Positions 1 through 7,035 of a stretch of 27,689 bases of DNA are shown here, piece by piece. The translations under genes were made by a program, and so were the position numbers. The notes beneath the pieces were generated by a model. That model saw only the letters and a list, made by a program, of their open reading frames with translations, ran no database searches and had not been told where the DNA came from. This DNA is from Anaerolineae bacterium (GTDB lineage: Bacteria > Chloroflexota > Anaerolineae > JAFGEY01): assembly GCA_016931365.1 (NCBI GenBank), contig JAFGEY010000305.1, forward strand, positions 1 to 27,689, given 5' to 3'. Every line of letters starts with the position of its first letter. Positions within the stretch are counted from its first letter, which is position 1.

Positions 1-1195
1 ATCCTCTTGAGACGAGGAGAGACCACCATAAGGTGGCCGTTCGTGCTTTTGTCGCAATACCCTCGCAGATGGGCATCCTCTTGAGACAACTTCACGGTTC
101 CGCTGAGCTGCACCTTGCACGTGCGTCGCAATACCCTCGCAGATGGGCATCCTCTTGAGACGGCATTGGGGCCAGGCGAGAAACACACGGAGACTACGTC
201 GCAATACCCTCGCAGATGGGCATCCTCTTGAGACAAAATGGCAAAAATTGTTCTGCATAGCAGAACGGTTGAGTCGCAATACCCTCGCAGATGGGCATCC
301 TCTTGAGACAAACTGCGTCTCTTTTCCAGTTAACTCCATGGAAACTTGTCGCAATACCCTCGCAGATGGGCATCCTCTTGAGACCTAGCGTACGCGAAGT
401 ACGCGATGCCGGCCGCCAGCGTCGCAATACCCTCGCAGATGGGCATCCTCTTGAGACTCGTTCCCAGCCGCCCCTGCGCACGCCGACGATTACGTCGCAA
501 TACCCTCGCAGATGGGCATCCTCTTGAGACCATTTTCTGAGACAGAATGGCCGCAGCTGCCACCGGAGTCGCAATACCCTCGCAGATGGGCATCCTCTTG
601 AGACCCTGAGCAAGTGCCAGGCCACAGGTTTGTTCAGGTTTGTCGCAATACCCTCGCAGATGGGCATCCTCTTGAGACAGGAATTGAAACCAGCGCTTGC
701 GAATCAAGCGGGGGGCGTCGCAATACCCTCGCAGATGGGCATCCTCTTGAGACCCTGGGGGAAATGGTATCCCCGGTGGGTATTGGTGTCGCAATACCCT
801 CGCAGATGGGCATCCTCTTGAGACTTGAAGGGCGATAAGTGAGATGGTGCTCATCATTTTTTGTCGCAATACCCTCGCAGATGGGCATCCTCTTGAGACT
901 ATATTGCGCGGTTTGGTTTGATCGAGGGAACAATCGTCGCAATACCCTCGCAGATGGGCATCCTCTTGAGACTTCATAAATTGATCGCGTTCGCGATCTA
1001 CGCGGCGATGTCGCAATACCCTCGCAGATGGGCATCCTCTTGAGACACTCAAACTGGGGAGCTCACTACTGAATGATAGAAAGTCGCAATACCCTCGCAG
1101 ATGGGCATCCTCTTGAGACCTTTCCTTCCGCCCGAATGGATTACCCAAAGAATAGAAGGTCGCAATACCCTCGCAGATGGGCATCCTCTTGAGAC
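1..1195 (+). CRISPR. CRISPR array, 37-bp repeat, 16 spacers (left end cut)
   Basis: Sixteen complete identical 37-bp repeats start at 51, 125, 198, 273, 348, 421, 494, 568, 642, 717, 788, 863, 936, 1010, 1083 and 1159. The last 13 bases of another occupy 1-13, so the array continues to the left. Repeats begin GTCGCAATACCC and end CATCCTCTTGAGAC; spacers are 34-39 nt. Plus-strand transcription is favoured because the 3' octamer CTTGAGAC resembles the ATTGAAAC-type 5' handle of type III crRNAs, and because a weak hairpin plus T-run (1210-1241) follows the last repeat. The leader would then lie left of the window. The opposite direction, with a leader at 1196-1500 beside cas1, is not excluded, since the reverse repeat ends ATTGCGAC and the last repeat is not degenerate. 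Several spacers contain strong inverted repeats (see findings). Confidence 0.98.
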
Positions 1196-1209
1196 AGTCA
1201 TGTCAAAAT

Positions 1210-1241
1210 GTGGGCAAAATGACCCACCCAAGTTCTTTTTT
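1210..1241 (+). terminator. weak terminator-like hairpin after the array
   Basis: GTGGG (1210-1214) pairs with CCCAC (1223-1227) over an 8-nt loop, and a T-rich run follows at 1233-1241. With only 5 bp the stem is weak. It would suit the end of a plus-strand pre-crRNA. Nothing else recognisable lies between 1196 and the motif at 1401 except a direct repeat CCTGCATCTGT at 1366-1376 and 1381-1391. Confidence 0.3.
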
Positions 1242-1400
1242 CGCTCGCTGCGCACATTTCTGGCCCCAATTCAAGCACTCGACGATCTCATCAGGTCGTT
1301 TTTTAAACCACGCGCGTGATAGATAGGGGGAGGTGGACTCAAAACTGTACTTGTACCTGCGATCCCCTGCATCTGTGCAGCCTGCATCTGTTTGGTCGGG

Positions 1401-1418
1401 TTTCGTTACCAGAGATGA
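1401..1418 (+). promoter_or_regulatory. shared 18-bp motif, copy 1 (upstream of cas1)
   Basis: TTTCGTTACCAGAGATGA lies 85 bp before the cas1 ATG. Its TTACCA (1406-1411) is 16 bp upstream of TATTAT (1428-1433), so here the motif could serve as the -35 part of a promoter. A direct repeat (1366-1376, 1381-1391) lies just upstream. The same motif occurs six more times in the window. Confidence 0.75.
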
Positions 1419-1503
1419 GTGTACTCGTATTATAACGCTGAACTCGCCCTTCGTCAATCGCTTCCAGATCGCGTCCGGCCGGGCGCAGGAGGAGAGGATC
1501 GCC

Positions 1504-2511
1504 ATGAACCAACTGATCGTGGACACGCAAGGCGCGCAGCTGCGCCAGACCGGCGAGCAATTGATCGTCCAACGCGGCGAAGAGACGCTGCAAACCGTGC
1601 CGCTTGGCCCGCTGCAGCAGGTGATCCTGATGGGCCGCGGCGTGAGCGCCACGACGCCGCTGCTCTATGACCTGGTGCGGCGCGGCATCGATGTGATCTA
1701 CCAGAGCCAGCGCGGGCGGTTCGGCTTTCGTCTGGTCGGACCGGACTCCAAGCACAGTGCGCTGCGCGTCGCCCAGGTGCAGGCCGCGGCGAATCCGGCG
1801 CACGCGCTGGCACTGGCCAGAGCCACGGTGGCCGGCAAGCTGCACAATCAGGCGGTGATCTTGCGGCGTTACGGTGCGGCTGATCAAGGGCGCGGGCAAG
1901 CAGCACTGCAAACGATTGGTACGCAGATCGGCCAGGCGCGTCAGGCCGCCAATCTGGACGCGCTGCGCGGCCACGAGGGGAGCGGCGCAGCCGCTTACTT
2001 TGCCGCCTGGCCCATCCTGTTTGACGCGCAACGCTGGGGGTTTGAGGGCCGCGCCTACTACCCGCCGCCGGACCCGGTCAATGCGATGCTCAGCTTTGGC
2101 TACACTTTGCTGCTGAACGACATGACCGGCGCCCTGCATCGCATCGGCCTCGATCCAGCGATCGGCTTTTTCCACACCATCGACTATGGGCGTCCATCGC
2201 TGGCGCTCGACCTGGAAGAGGAATTCCGTCCGATCATTGTGGACACGATGGTGTTGTCACTGCTTCGGCAAGATATGCTGCGACCAAGCGACTTTACGCG
2301 CAGTGAAGACGGCCGCCGCCCGGCGATCATGACCGATGACGCGCGGCGCTTTTTCATCGCCCGCTACGAGGAGCGAATGGCGTTGCGCGTGCACCATCCG
2401 GCCTGGGAGCAGTCGTTGAGCTTCCGCCAGTGCATCGAGCGGCAGGTACAGCACATGGCGCGCTGCATTCAGGGGCGAGACACGGCCTACCAGCCGTTGA
2501 TGCTCAAATGA
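1504..2511 (+). CDS. cas1: CRISPR-associated endonuclease Cas1
   Basis: Cas1 is the integrase subunit of the Cas1-Cas2 spacer-acquisition complex. The 335-aa length is normal for the family. The C-terminal half is the typical all-helical catalytic domain, with the segment around HTIDYGRPSLALDLEEEFRP carrying conserved His and acidic metal ligands; the N-terminal half is the usual beta-rich domain (LGPLQQVILMGRG). The ATG at 1504 was chosen over the longer frame (open from 1333) because AGGAGG lies just upstream and the extra N-terminal residues are unlike Cas1. cas2 follows 66 bp later. The shared 18-bp motif and a possible promoter lie at 1401-1433. No RT is fused to this Cas1; a separate RT gene lies at 4878-5795. 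Confidence 0.97.
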   Translation: MNQLIVDTQGAQLRQTGEQLIVQRGEETLQTVPLGPLQQVILMGRGVSATTPLLYDLVRRGIDVIYQSQRGRFGFRLVGPDSKHSALRVAQVQAAANPAHALALARATVAGKLHNQAVILRRYGAADQGRGQAALQTIGTQIGQARQAANLDALRGHEGSGAAAYFAAWPILFDAQRWGFEGRAYYPPPDPVNAMLSFGYTLLLNDMTGALHRIGLDPAIGFFHTIDYGRPSLALDLEEEFRPIIVDTMVLSLLRQDMLRPSDFTRSEDGRRPAIMTDDARRFFIARYEERMALRVHHPAWEQSLSFRQCIERQVQHMARCIQGRDTAYQPLMLK

Positions 2512-2577
2512 CCGTCAGTCTGGGGACGCTCTCGTTCGGGTTGACGGCCGGCGATTGGGTCTGTGGAAGGGGCAGGT

Positions 2578-2856
2578 ATGTTTGTCGTAGTGGCTTATGA
2601 CATCGCCGACGACAAGCGGCGAATCAAGGTGATGAAACTGCTTGAAGGCTACGGCACGCACATGCAGGAAAGCGTCTTTGAGTGCAACCTGGAGGCGCCC
2701 GTCTACCGCGAGATGGTCAGTCGCTTGCGCAAATCGATCCGGGCAGATCAGGATAACGTCCGTTTGTACCATCTCTGTCACGCCGACATTAAGCGGATCG
2801 AGCAGATAGGCATCGGGCTGCCGGCGCCCTGGATGCAGACGTTTCGCATCGTCTGA
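2578..2856 (+). CDS. cas2: CRISPR-associated protein Cas2
   Basis: This is the 92-aa structural partner of Cas1 in spacer integration. It has the ferredoxin-like Cas2 pattern: MFVVVAYDIADDKRRIKVMK at the N-terminus with the conserved Asp after beta-1, then GYGTHMQESVFEC, and a C-terminal strand with DNVRLYHLC. The ATG at 2578 follows a GGAAGGGGCAGGT ribosome-binding region; an upstream in-frame GTG at 2563 would add only five residues. It lies 66 bp after cas1 in the same direction and is probably co-transcribed. It is followed by a 106-bp inverted-repeat element and then by a convergent gene. Confidence 0.96.
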   Translation: MFVVVAYDIADDKRRIKVMKLLEGYGTHMQESVFECNLEAPVYREMVSRLRKSIRADQDNVRLYHLCHADIKRIEQIGIGLPAPWMQTFRIV

Positions 2857-2860
2857 CGGT

Positions 2861-2966
2861 AGGGGCGAAGCATTCCAAGATTAAACTGTTCAGTATCATC
2901 CTGTGTCCTGTTCCATCTTGATGCATAATCTGTCTACATACCCATGTCAGGGAATGCTTCGCCCCT
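2861..2966. repeat. 106-bp element with 16-bp perfect inverted ends
   Basis: AGGGGCGAAGCATTCC (2861-2876) is perfectly complementary to GGAATGCTTCGCCCCT (2951-2966), with 74 bp between them. It fills the gap between the convergent cas2 and helicase-C3/WYL genes. It may be a MITE-like element (I see no clear target-site duplication) or a long two-way terminator stem. AGGGGCGAAGCATT-type ends are, from memory, common in dispersed repeats of Chloroflexota and cyanobacteria. Confidence 0.65.
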
Positions 2967-2968
2967 GT

Positions 2969-4861
2969 TCAGAAGGGAGGCAGGTCTTCCTGTTCTTCTT
3001 CCGCCGGCCCTTCGACGGCGACGATCCGATCCAGCCGAAAGTGGCGCTCGTCCTGGCGCAGCTCGCAAAAGGCAATCAGGACTTCAGAGGCCTCCCCCGC
3101 GCGGTCGCCATAGATCTCGATGCCCAACGGGCGGACCGCGCGCCGGGTGATCCGCGCCTGCGCGTCGGCATAGACCATTTGCACCGTCCCGCCCGTCGCA
3201 ATCGCCGTCTCAATGATCGCGCGGATGGTCGCCGGGCCTTGCGCGGCCGGCTCGACCATGGGGGCCGGCGGCGCAGCCCGTTCATCCGCTGCGTCCGCAT
3301 GCGTCTGGGGAAGCCGCTCGTCCTGAACCCACGGCTCTGTCTGTTCGGCCGTGTCATCGGCGCTTGTCCCCCGCTCAAGGAGTGCCACCCGGTCTATGAG
3401 CGCCGCGTTCGACGCATATACCTGCGTCACACCGGTCAGGTCGTCCGGGGCAAGCGCGGCAGCGATGGACGACGCAGCGCCTTCCAGTCCTAGATCGGCC
3501 AGGCCGGGCAGCAAGGTGCGCAGGTGTTCGTAGGTCTGCAAAGCCACCAGCAGCCGGGGCAGCGGCCAGGGGTAAACCAGCGCGCGCGGATCGACGGTCT
3601 GATCGTCCTCGGACAGCGCCAGTATGTACCCCAGGCGGCGCAGGTAGCGGAACAGATCCCCGGCTTGCGCGCACCCGACCCAGGCATCTTGTCGATCGAC
3701 CAGCAGCCGGATGCGGGTGCGAAACGGACGACGGGCATACAATGTTTCGCGCACGACCGGCGCGCCTGTGCGCAGGCGGTAGCCTGGTTCACAAGTGATG
3801 CACAACAGCTCGTCACGCCACCGCTCCAACTGTGCCGCGGCCTTTTCGGGCAGCGGATCGCCGTGAACGCTGGTCAAAAAAAGGATGATGTTGGCTGGAT
3901 CGTAGCCCCAACCGACCGCCTGCCGGAAACTTGATTGAGTGATGCGGCAGCGCGCCGGCGGGCCAGGATCGATCAGCCGGGCCAGGTGAGCCATTTCAAA
4001 GGCCAGCATCGGGCGCGCCCACAGGCTGACGGTCAATTCCAGATGGTCGTCGACGATGAGCGGCGGCTCTGGCGGCGGCCCAAAGCGAAACGAATCGGAC
4101 GGTACGGCCAACTCAACGGCGGCGTCGACGAACGATCCGGTCAGGTGTGGATAGCGCGACAGCGCCTTGTCCAGCCACGCTGCGCCCTCCGGCGTTGGGC
4201 GCAGCGCGCGCTCGGCGCCTTGCCGGCCGCTTTCGAGCAGCCCCAGGCGCGGCAAGATCGCACGCAGCAGGTGATCGATAACCTGCCGGGCGCGGTCGCG
4301 CATCGCCTGGCGCACCTGCGGAAAGCGAGAAGCGGCGTCGTTCAAGGTCAAAAACCCGCGCGCGTCCAGCCGGGCGACCACCTCCAAAGTCGGCGTCCAG
4401 TCCGAGATCGACAGGTCGGCTACCAGGCGCAGCGCTTCCAGAGTCAGCGACTGCCAGTAGAAATCAAGCGATCGCTGTCGCCGCTCCGGGGGTAGCCAAC
4501 ACCAGCCCAGGTTCAGAGCCAGAAACCAGGTCTGCCGCAGACAAGCCAGCTGATCAGCCGCCGAACGCTGCAGCCAGGGAAGTGCTGCGTCCGACAGCGA
4601 GAGTGTCTGCCCGGTGACCTCGACCAGCTCGGCCTGTCTGAGCAATGCGACGAGAAAAGCGAGTTCTGGAGCTTGCGCTTCGCTACGCGGAAGCGGGCGC
4701 GCCGGTTTGAGCGTCACCTGGCGCGCCAGGCGGGACACGCTACCTATTTGCAGCGATCCCTGTTCGTTGAGATTCAGTTGGCCTTGGTGAATCAACGCCA
4801 GACAATGCGCTGTGTCGCGCAGAAAAGCCAGCGGGATCAACGGCCAGGGCAGGGCGGACAT
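2969..4861 (-). CDS. helicase-C3 (XPB-associated) / WYL-like domain protein
   Basis: A 630-aa protein, probably nucleic-acid binding and regulatory. The middle part (about 270-400) matches the Helicase_C_3/XPB-associated domain seen in actinobacterial and Chloroflexota 'helicase-associated' proteins: VDDHLELTVSLWARP, then CRITQSSFRQAVGWGYDP. The C-terminus (about 545-620) resembles a WYL domain, a ligand-sensing fold found in several CRISPR regulators (ATGGTVQMVYADAQ, then RRAVRPLGIEIYGDR, with VLIAFCELRQDERHFRLDRI). No helicase ATPase motifs are visible. The ATG at 4861 has GGAGG eight bases upstream; a longer frame to 4912 would overlap the RT gene. It is the last gene of the HORMA/RNase H/RT operon, 16 bp after the RT stop, and is a candidate regulator of the 18-bp-motif regulon (inference). 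Confidence 0.75.
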   Translation of the reverse strand: MSALPWPLIPLAFLRDTAHCLALIHQGQLNLNEQGSLQIGSVSRLARQVTLKPARPLPRSEAQAPELAFLVALLRQAELVEVTGQTLSLSDAALPWLQRSAADQLACLRQTWFLALNLGWCWLPPERRQRSLDFYWQSLTLEALRLVADLSISDWTPTLEVVARLDARGFLTLNDAASRFPQVRQAMRDRARQVIDHLLRAILPRLGLLESGRQGAERALRPTPEGAAWLDKALSRYPHLTGSFVDAAVELAVPSDSFRFGPPPEPPLIVDDHLELTVSLWARPMLAFEMAHLARLIDPGPPARCRITQSSFRQAVGWGYDPANIILFLTSVHGDPLPEKAAAQLERWRDELLCITCEPGYRLRTGAPVVRETLYARRPFRTRIRLLVDRQDAWVGCAQAGDLFRYLRRLGYILALSEDDQTVDPRALVYPWPLPRLLVALQTYEHLRTLLPGLADLGLEGAASSIAAALAPDDLTGVTQVYASNAALIDRVALLERGTSADDTAEQTEPWVQDERLPQTHADAADERAAPPAPMVEPAAQGPATIRAIIETAIATGGTVQMVYADAQARITRRAVRPLGIEIYGDRAGEASEVLIAFCELRQDERHFRLDRIVAVEGPAEEEQEDLPPF

Positions 4862-4877
4862 AATGGCCTCCTCCATT

Positions 4878-5795
4878 TTAGCCTTCGATGAACTGCGCGC
4901 CCAAAAAGCCAAATTCGGGGCCGACCGGCACGACGCCGGTCTTTTCGGCGTTCAGCGTCAATTCCAGGTCGCCAAGCGCCGCCTGGGCGCAGGCCAGCGC
5001 GCGCATCGCAGCCTGGGGATCGGCACACATGACCACGAAATCATCCGCATAGCGCACCAGGGCCAGCCCCGCGTCGATCATGGCCGCGTCAAAGGGGTGC
5101 AGGTAGATGTTGGCCAGCAGCGGACTGATCACTGCACCCTGAGCGATGCCGTATCCCGGCAAAGATGCCCCGGCGCGCAGCCAGCCGGCGATCAGTTGCG
5201 TGAGGAGCGGATCGCCCAGGGGGTCAATTTGCGCCAGTAGACGGCCGTGTGCCACGCGGTCAAAACAGGACTCAATGTCCGCATCAGCCGCCCACGACCG
5301 CCCCAGGCTGTGATGCCAGAGCACGTGGGCGATCGCCGTGAACACCGAGCGTCCGGGACGAAAACCGTGGCTGCACGACAAAAAGACCGCCTCCCAGATC
5401 GGCTCCAGTACGTTCTTGACCGCGCGCTGAGCAACCCGGTCGGTCACGGTGGGAATGCCCAGGCGGCGGGTGCGCTTCTCTGCCTCCAATCCCCCCCGCA
5501 TGCGGGTGTGCTCCTCCCCCTCCAATCCCCCCCGCATGCGGGGGGGAACAAGGGGGGGTCTCGGAATGTCGAACCGGAGCAGGTCTTGGGGCTGGTAGGC
5601 GCCGCGCTGCAAGTTGGCTTGTAGTGCGCGCAGGCGGGCGGGCCAGTCTTGCGCCCACTCGGCCACGGTGACGCCGTCGACGCCGGCGCCCTTGTGCCGG
5701 GCTGAAACCGTCCGTCCGCCCCAGACATCCATCCAGGCTTGCTGCAGGTTGTACCCGTCGCACACGGCCTCGAACAGCGATGGCGCGTTTTCCAT
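4878..5795 (-). CDS. CRISPR-locus reverse transcriptase, group II intron-like
   Basis: An RNA-dependent DNA polymerase of 305 aa with fingers, palm and the start of a thumb, but no maturase or endonuclease domain. It is therefore a stand-alone RT, not an intron ORF. Motif A is DADIESCFD (about 171-179), the region before motif B reads GIAQGAVISPLLANIYL, and motif C is YADD at 249-252, so the catalytic Asp residues are present. The ATG at 5795 shares its A with the RNase HI stop codon (TGATG) and follows GGAGGAACG; a TTG at 5798 is a less likely start. Residues about 80-109 are an in-frame insertion encoded by a C/G-rich palindromic element repeated with a 36-bp period. Next to RNase HI and cas1-cas2, it probably makes cDNA for spacer acquisition, by analogy with RT-Cas1 systems (inference). 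Confidence 0.9.
   Translation of the reverse strand: MENAPSLFEAVCDGYNLQQAWMDVWGGRTVSARHKGAGVDGVTVAEWAQDWPARLRALQANLQRGAYQPQDLLRFDIPRPPLVPPRMRGGLEGEEHTRMRGGLEAEKRTRRLGIPTVTDRVAQRAVKNVLEPIWEAVFLSCSHGFRPGRSVFTAIAHVLWHHSLGRSWAADADIESCFDRVAHGRLLAQIDPLGDPLLTQLIAGWLRAGASLPGYGIAQGAVISPLLANIYLHPFDAAMIDAGLALVRYADDFVVMCADPQAAMRALACAQAALGDLELTLNAEKTGVVPVGPEFGFLGAQFIEG
5484..5560. repeat. REP-like C/G palindrome, tandem, in-frame inside the RT gene
   Basis: The core CCCCCCCGCATGCGGG occurs at 5491-5506 and again at 5527-5542, each preceded by CCTCCAAT, giving a 36-bp (12-codon) period. The second copy continues into a G-run and AACAAGGGGGGG. On the minus strand it encodes two MRGGLE-containing 12-residue units between DIPR and RRLGIPTVTDR of the RT. 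The frame is kept. A related element interrupts cas6 at 13006-13050. Confidence 0.8.
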
Positions 5796-6214
5796 CAACG
5801 TTCCTCCAACCCGGCTTGCATCGCCTCGCCGGCCAACGCGTCGGCCAGGCGGTTGCGTTCGCGCGGGACAAACCGCAGCGTAGCCTGCGGCAGTTGGGCC
5901 AGCAGCCGGGCTGCTCGCGCGTGACGAGGGGCCAGCTTGTGATCGCGCACGGCAAAACGCCCGGCCAACTGTCCAACGACGACTTGATTGTCGGTGAGCA
6001 GCGTGATCGTGGGGTCGACGCGCGCCAGGGCCAGTTTGAGGCCCAGAATGACCGCCTCGTATTCGGCTTCGTTGTTGGTCATCCCTTCCAGGCAGCAGCT
6101 TGCGGCATCGAGGATATGACCGGATGCATCGCGCACCACCACGGCCACGCCGCTGCAGCGGTACGACAGGTCAATCGATGCGTCGCAATAGTAGAGCAGC
6201 CCATCAGCTTTCAT
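5795..6214 (-). CDS. rnhA-like: RNase HI family ribonuclease
   Basis: A 139-aa type I RNase H fold enzyme that would cut the RNA strand of RNA:DNA hybrids. All four acidic catalytic positions can be read: D11 (YYCDAS), E49 (TNNEAEYEA), D75 (LLTDNQVV) and D125 (NRLADALAG). It resembles the short 'reverse transcriptase-like' RNase HI proteins (viable-length, no hybrid-binding domain). Start ATG at 6214 follows GGAGGTAGATC. Its stop codon overlaps the RT start, so the two are translationally coupled. The pairing gives an RT and a separate RNase H, the same activities that retroviral RT combines, here beside cas1-cas2. The function in spacer acquisition is inference. Confidence 0.9.
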   Translation of the reverse strand: MKADGLLYYCDASIDLSYRCSGVAVVVRDASGHILDAASCCLEGMTNNEAEYEAVILGLKLALARVDPTITLLTDNQVVVGQLAGRFAVRDHKLAPRHARAARLLAQLPQATLRFVPRERNRLADALAGEAMQAGLEER

Positions 6215-6230
6215 GATCTACCTCCGGGAT

Positions 6231-6261
6231 GGCCGCCGGTAAGGAACTGTTGCCGGCGGCC
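6231..6261 (-). terminator. intercistronic hairpin, HORMA-CSD / RNase H
   Basis: GGCCGCCGG (6231-6239) pairs perfectly with CCGGCGGCC (6253-6261) over 13 nt, between the HORMA-CSD stop and the RNase H start. There is no T-run. It may be a partial terminator or an mRNA-stabilising stem that sets relative gene dosage. Confidence 0.5.
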
Positions 6262-6280
6262 TGTTGGCGGCCCGCTGCAC

Positions 6281-6958
6281 TCAGGATGCGCGCTGCACGT
6301 CTTTGGCCTGCACGCCGCGCGGCGTGGCCAGGGGAAGGTAGGTCACCCACAGCCCCTTGAGCGGATCGAACCCGCGCACGTCGTGGGCGTGGAAAAAGAT
6401 GTCGGCGCCCGTCGCGTTGCCGTCGATAAAGCCATACTGCCGGTCGGGCAGGTAGAACTTGATCTGGCCGCGGCGGCGCAGGCCGCTGTCCATATAGACC
6501 TGCTTGCTGGCCCGCCCGCCGGTGCGCTTGGCCGTGTTGCCATCCTGGTGCTCAAAACCATCGCGGTGGCGGTAGTCGGGCGCGTTGCCCCAGCGCAGCC
6601 GGAGCCGCTGCTCGTAGGCCCCATTGCGGCTGTCGCGGTTGATCACCAGGCCCATCTCGAAGGGCGGGCTGATCGGCGCAATGCTCAAACCCTGGGCGTC
6701 GTCGAGGTAGAAGCGCGGCGGCGCGGCGTTGCGTCCGCAGTGCATGGCATAGTTGTATTCCACCAGCACGTCACGGTTGCCGTTGGGCTGGTAGAACTTG
6801 AGTGAGACGGTGTTCAGGCCATCCCATTCGAGCATCACGGCCAGGTCGTGGGCCAGGTCTTCAAAGCGGTTGGCGTGCTCTTGGCCATAGGCCTGGGCAA
6901 TGCGGAACAGTTCTTTGACCAGCTTGTCGGCGAGTAGTTGGGCGGCTTGGGCGTTCAT
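6281..6958 (-). CDS. HORMA-like domain plus cold-shock domain protein
   Basis: A 225-aa protein. The C-terminal ~65 residues are a cold-shock (S1-like, single-strand RNA/DNA-binding) domain: GQIKFYLPDRQYGFIDG, then ADIFFHAHDVRG, with the RNP1-type YGFI and RNP2-type IFFH cores. The N-terminal ~150 residues (AHDLAVMLEWDGLNTVSLKFY, split as AHDLAVMLEWDG and LNTVSLKFYQPNG, then VLVEYNY) resemble bacterial HORMA domains of conflict systems by their helix pattern and the following beta strands; this part is tentative. The ATG at 6958 follows AAGGAGGGATGA; the longer frame to 7021 runs into the regulatory motif and is rejected. It is first in the operon with RNase H, RT and the WYL-like gene, so it could present or protect single-stranded nucleic acid for the RT. 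Confidence 0.7.
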   Translation of the reverse strand: MNAQAAQLLADKLVKELFRIAQAYGQEHANRFEDLAHDLAVMLEWDGLNTVSLKFYQPNGNRDVLVEYNYAMHCGRNAAPPRFYLDDAQGLSIAPISPPFEMGLVINRDSRNGAYEQRLRLRWGNAPDYRHRDGFEHQDGNTAKRTGGRASKQVYMDSGLRRRGQIKFYLPDRQYGFIDGNATGADIFFHAHDVRGFDPLKGLWVTYLPLATPRGVQAKDVQRAS

Positions 6959-7016
6959 TTCATCCCTCCTTTTGATTGTTGATCCGTTGAGGTCAGGCGT
7001 ACCTGGCCATTCAATT

Positions 7017-7035
7017 CTCATCTCTGGTAACGAAA
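7017..7035 (-). promoter_or_regulatory. shared 18-bp motif, copy 2 (upstream of HORMA-CSD operon)
   Basis: On the minus strand TTTCGTTACCAGAGATGA spans 7035-7018, 59 bp before the HORMA-CSD ATG. It overlaps the 3' end of the upstream NYN gene, whose last residues FRYQR and stop TGA are encoded by the motif itself. Confidence 0.75.

Noticed and set aside
14..1158. Self-targeting spacers
   Set aside because: By eye no spacer matches another part of the window; a computed search would be needed to be sure.
143..1255. Open frames on both strands across the CRISPR array (repeated RNTLADGHPLET and MPICEGIAT)
   Set aside because: They are translations of the 37-bp repeats, with no ribosome-binding sites or protein-like content.
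4878..5795. Complete group II intron or retron
   Set aside because: The RT lacks maturase and endonuclease domains, and no intron domain V or msr/msd-like RNA structure is seen beside it.
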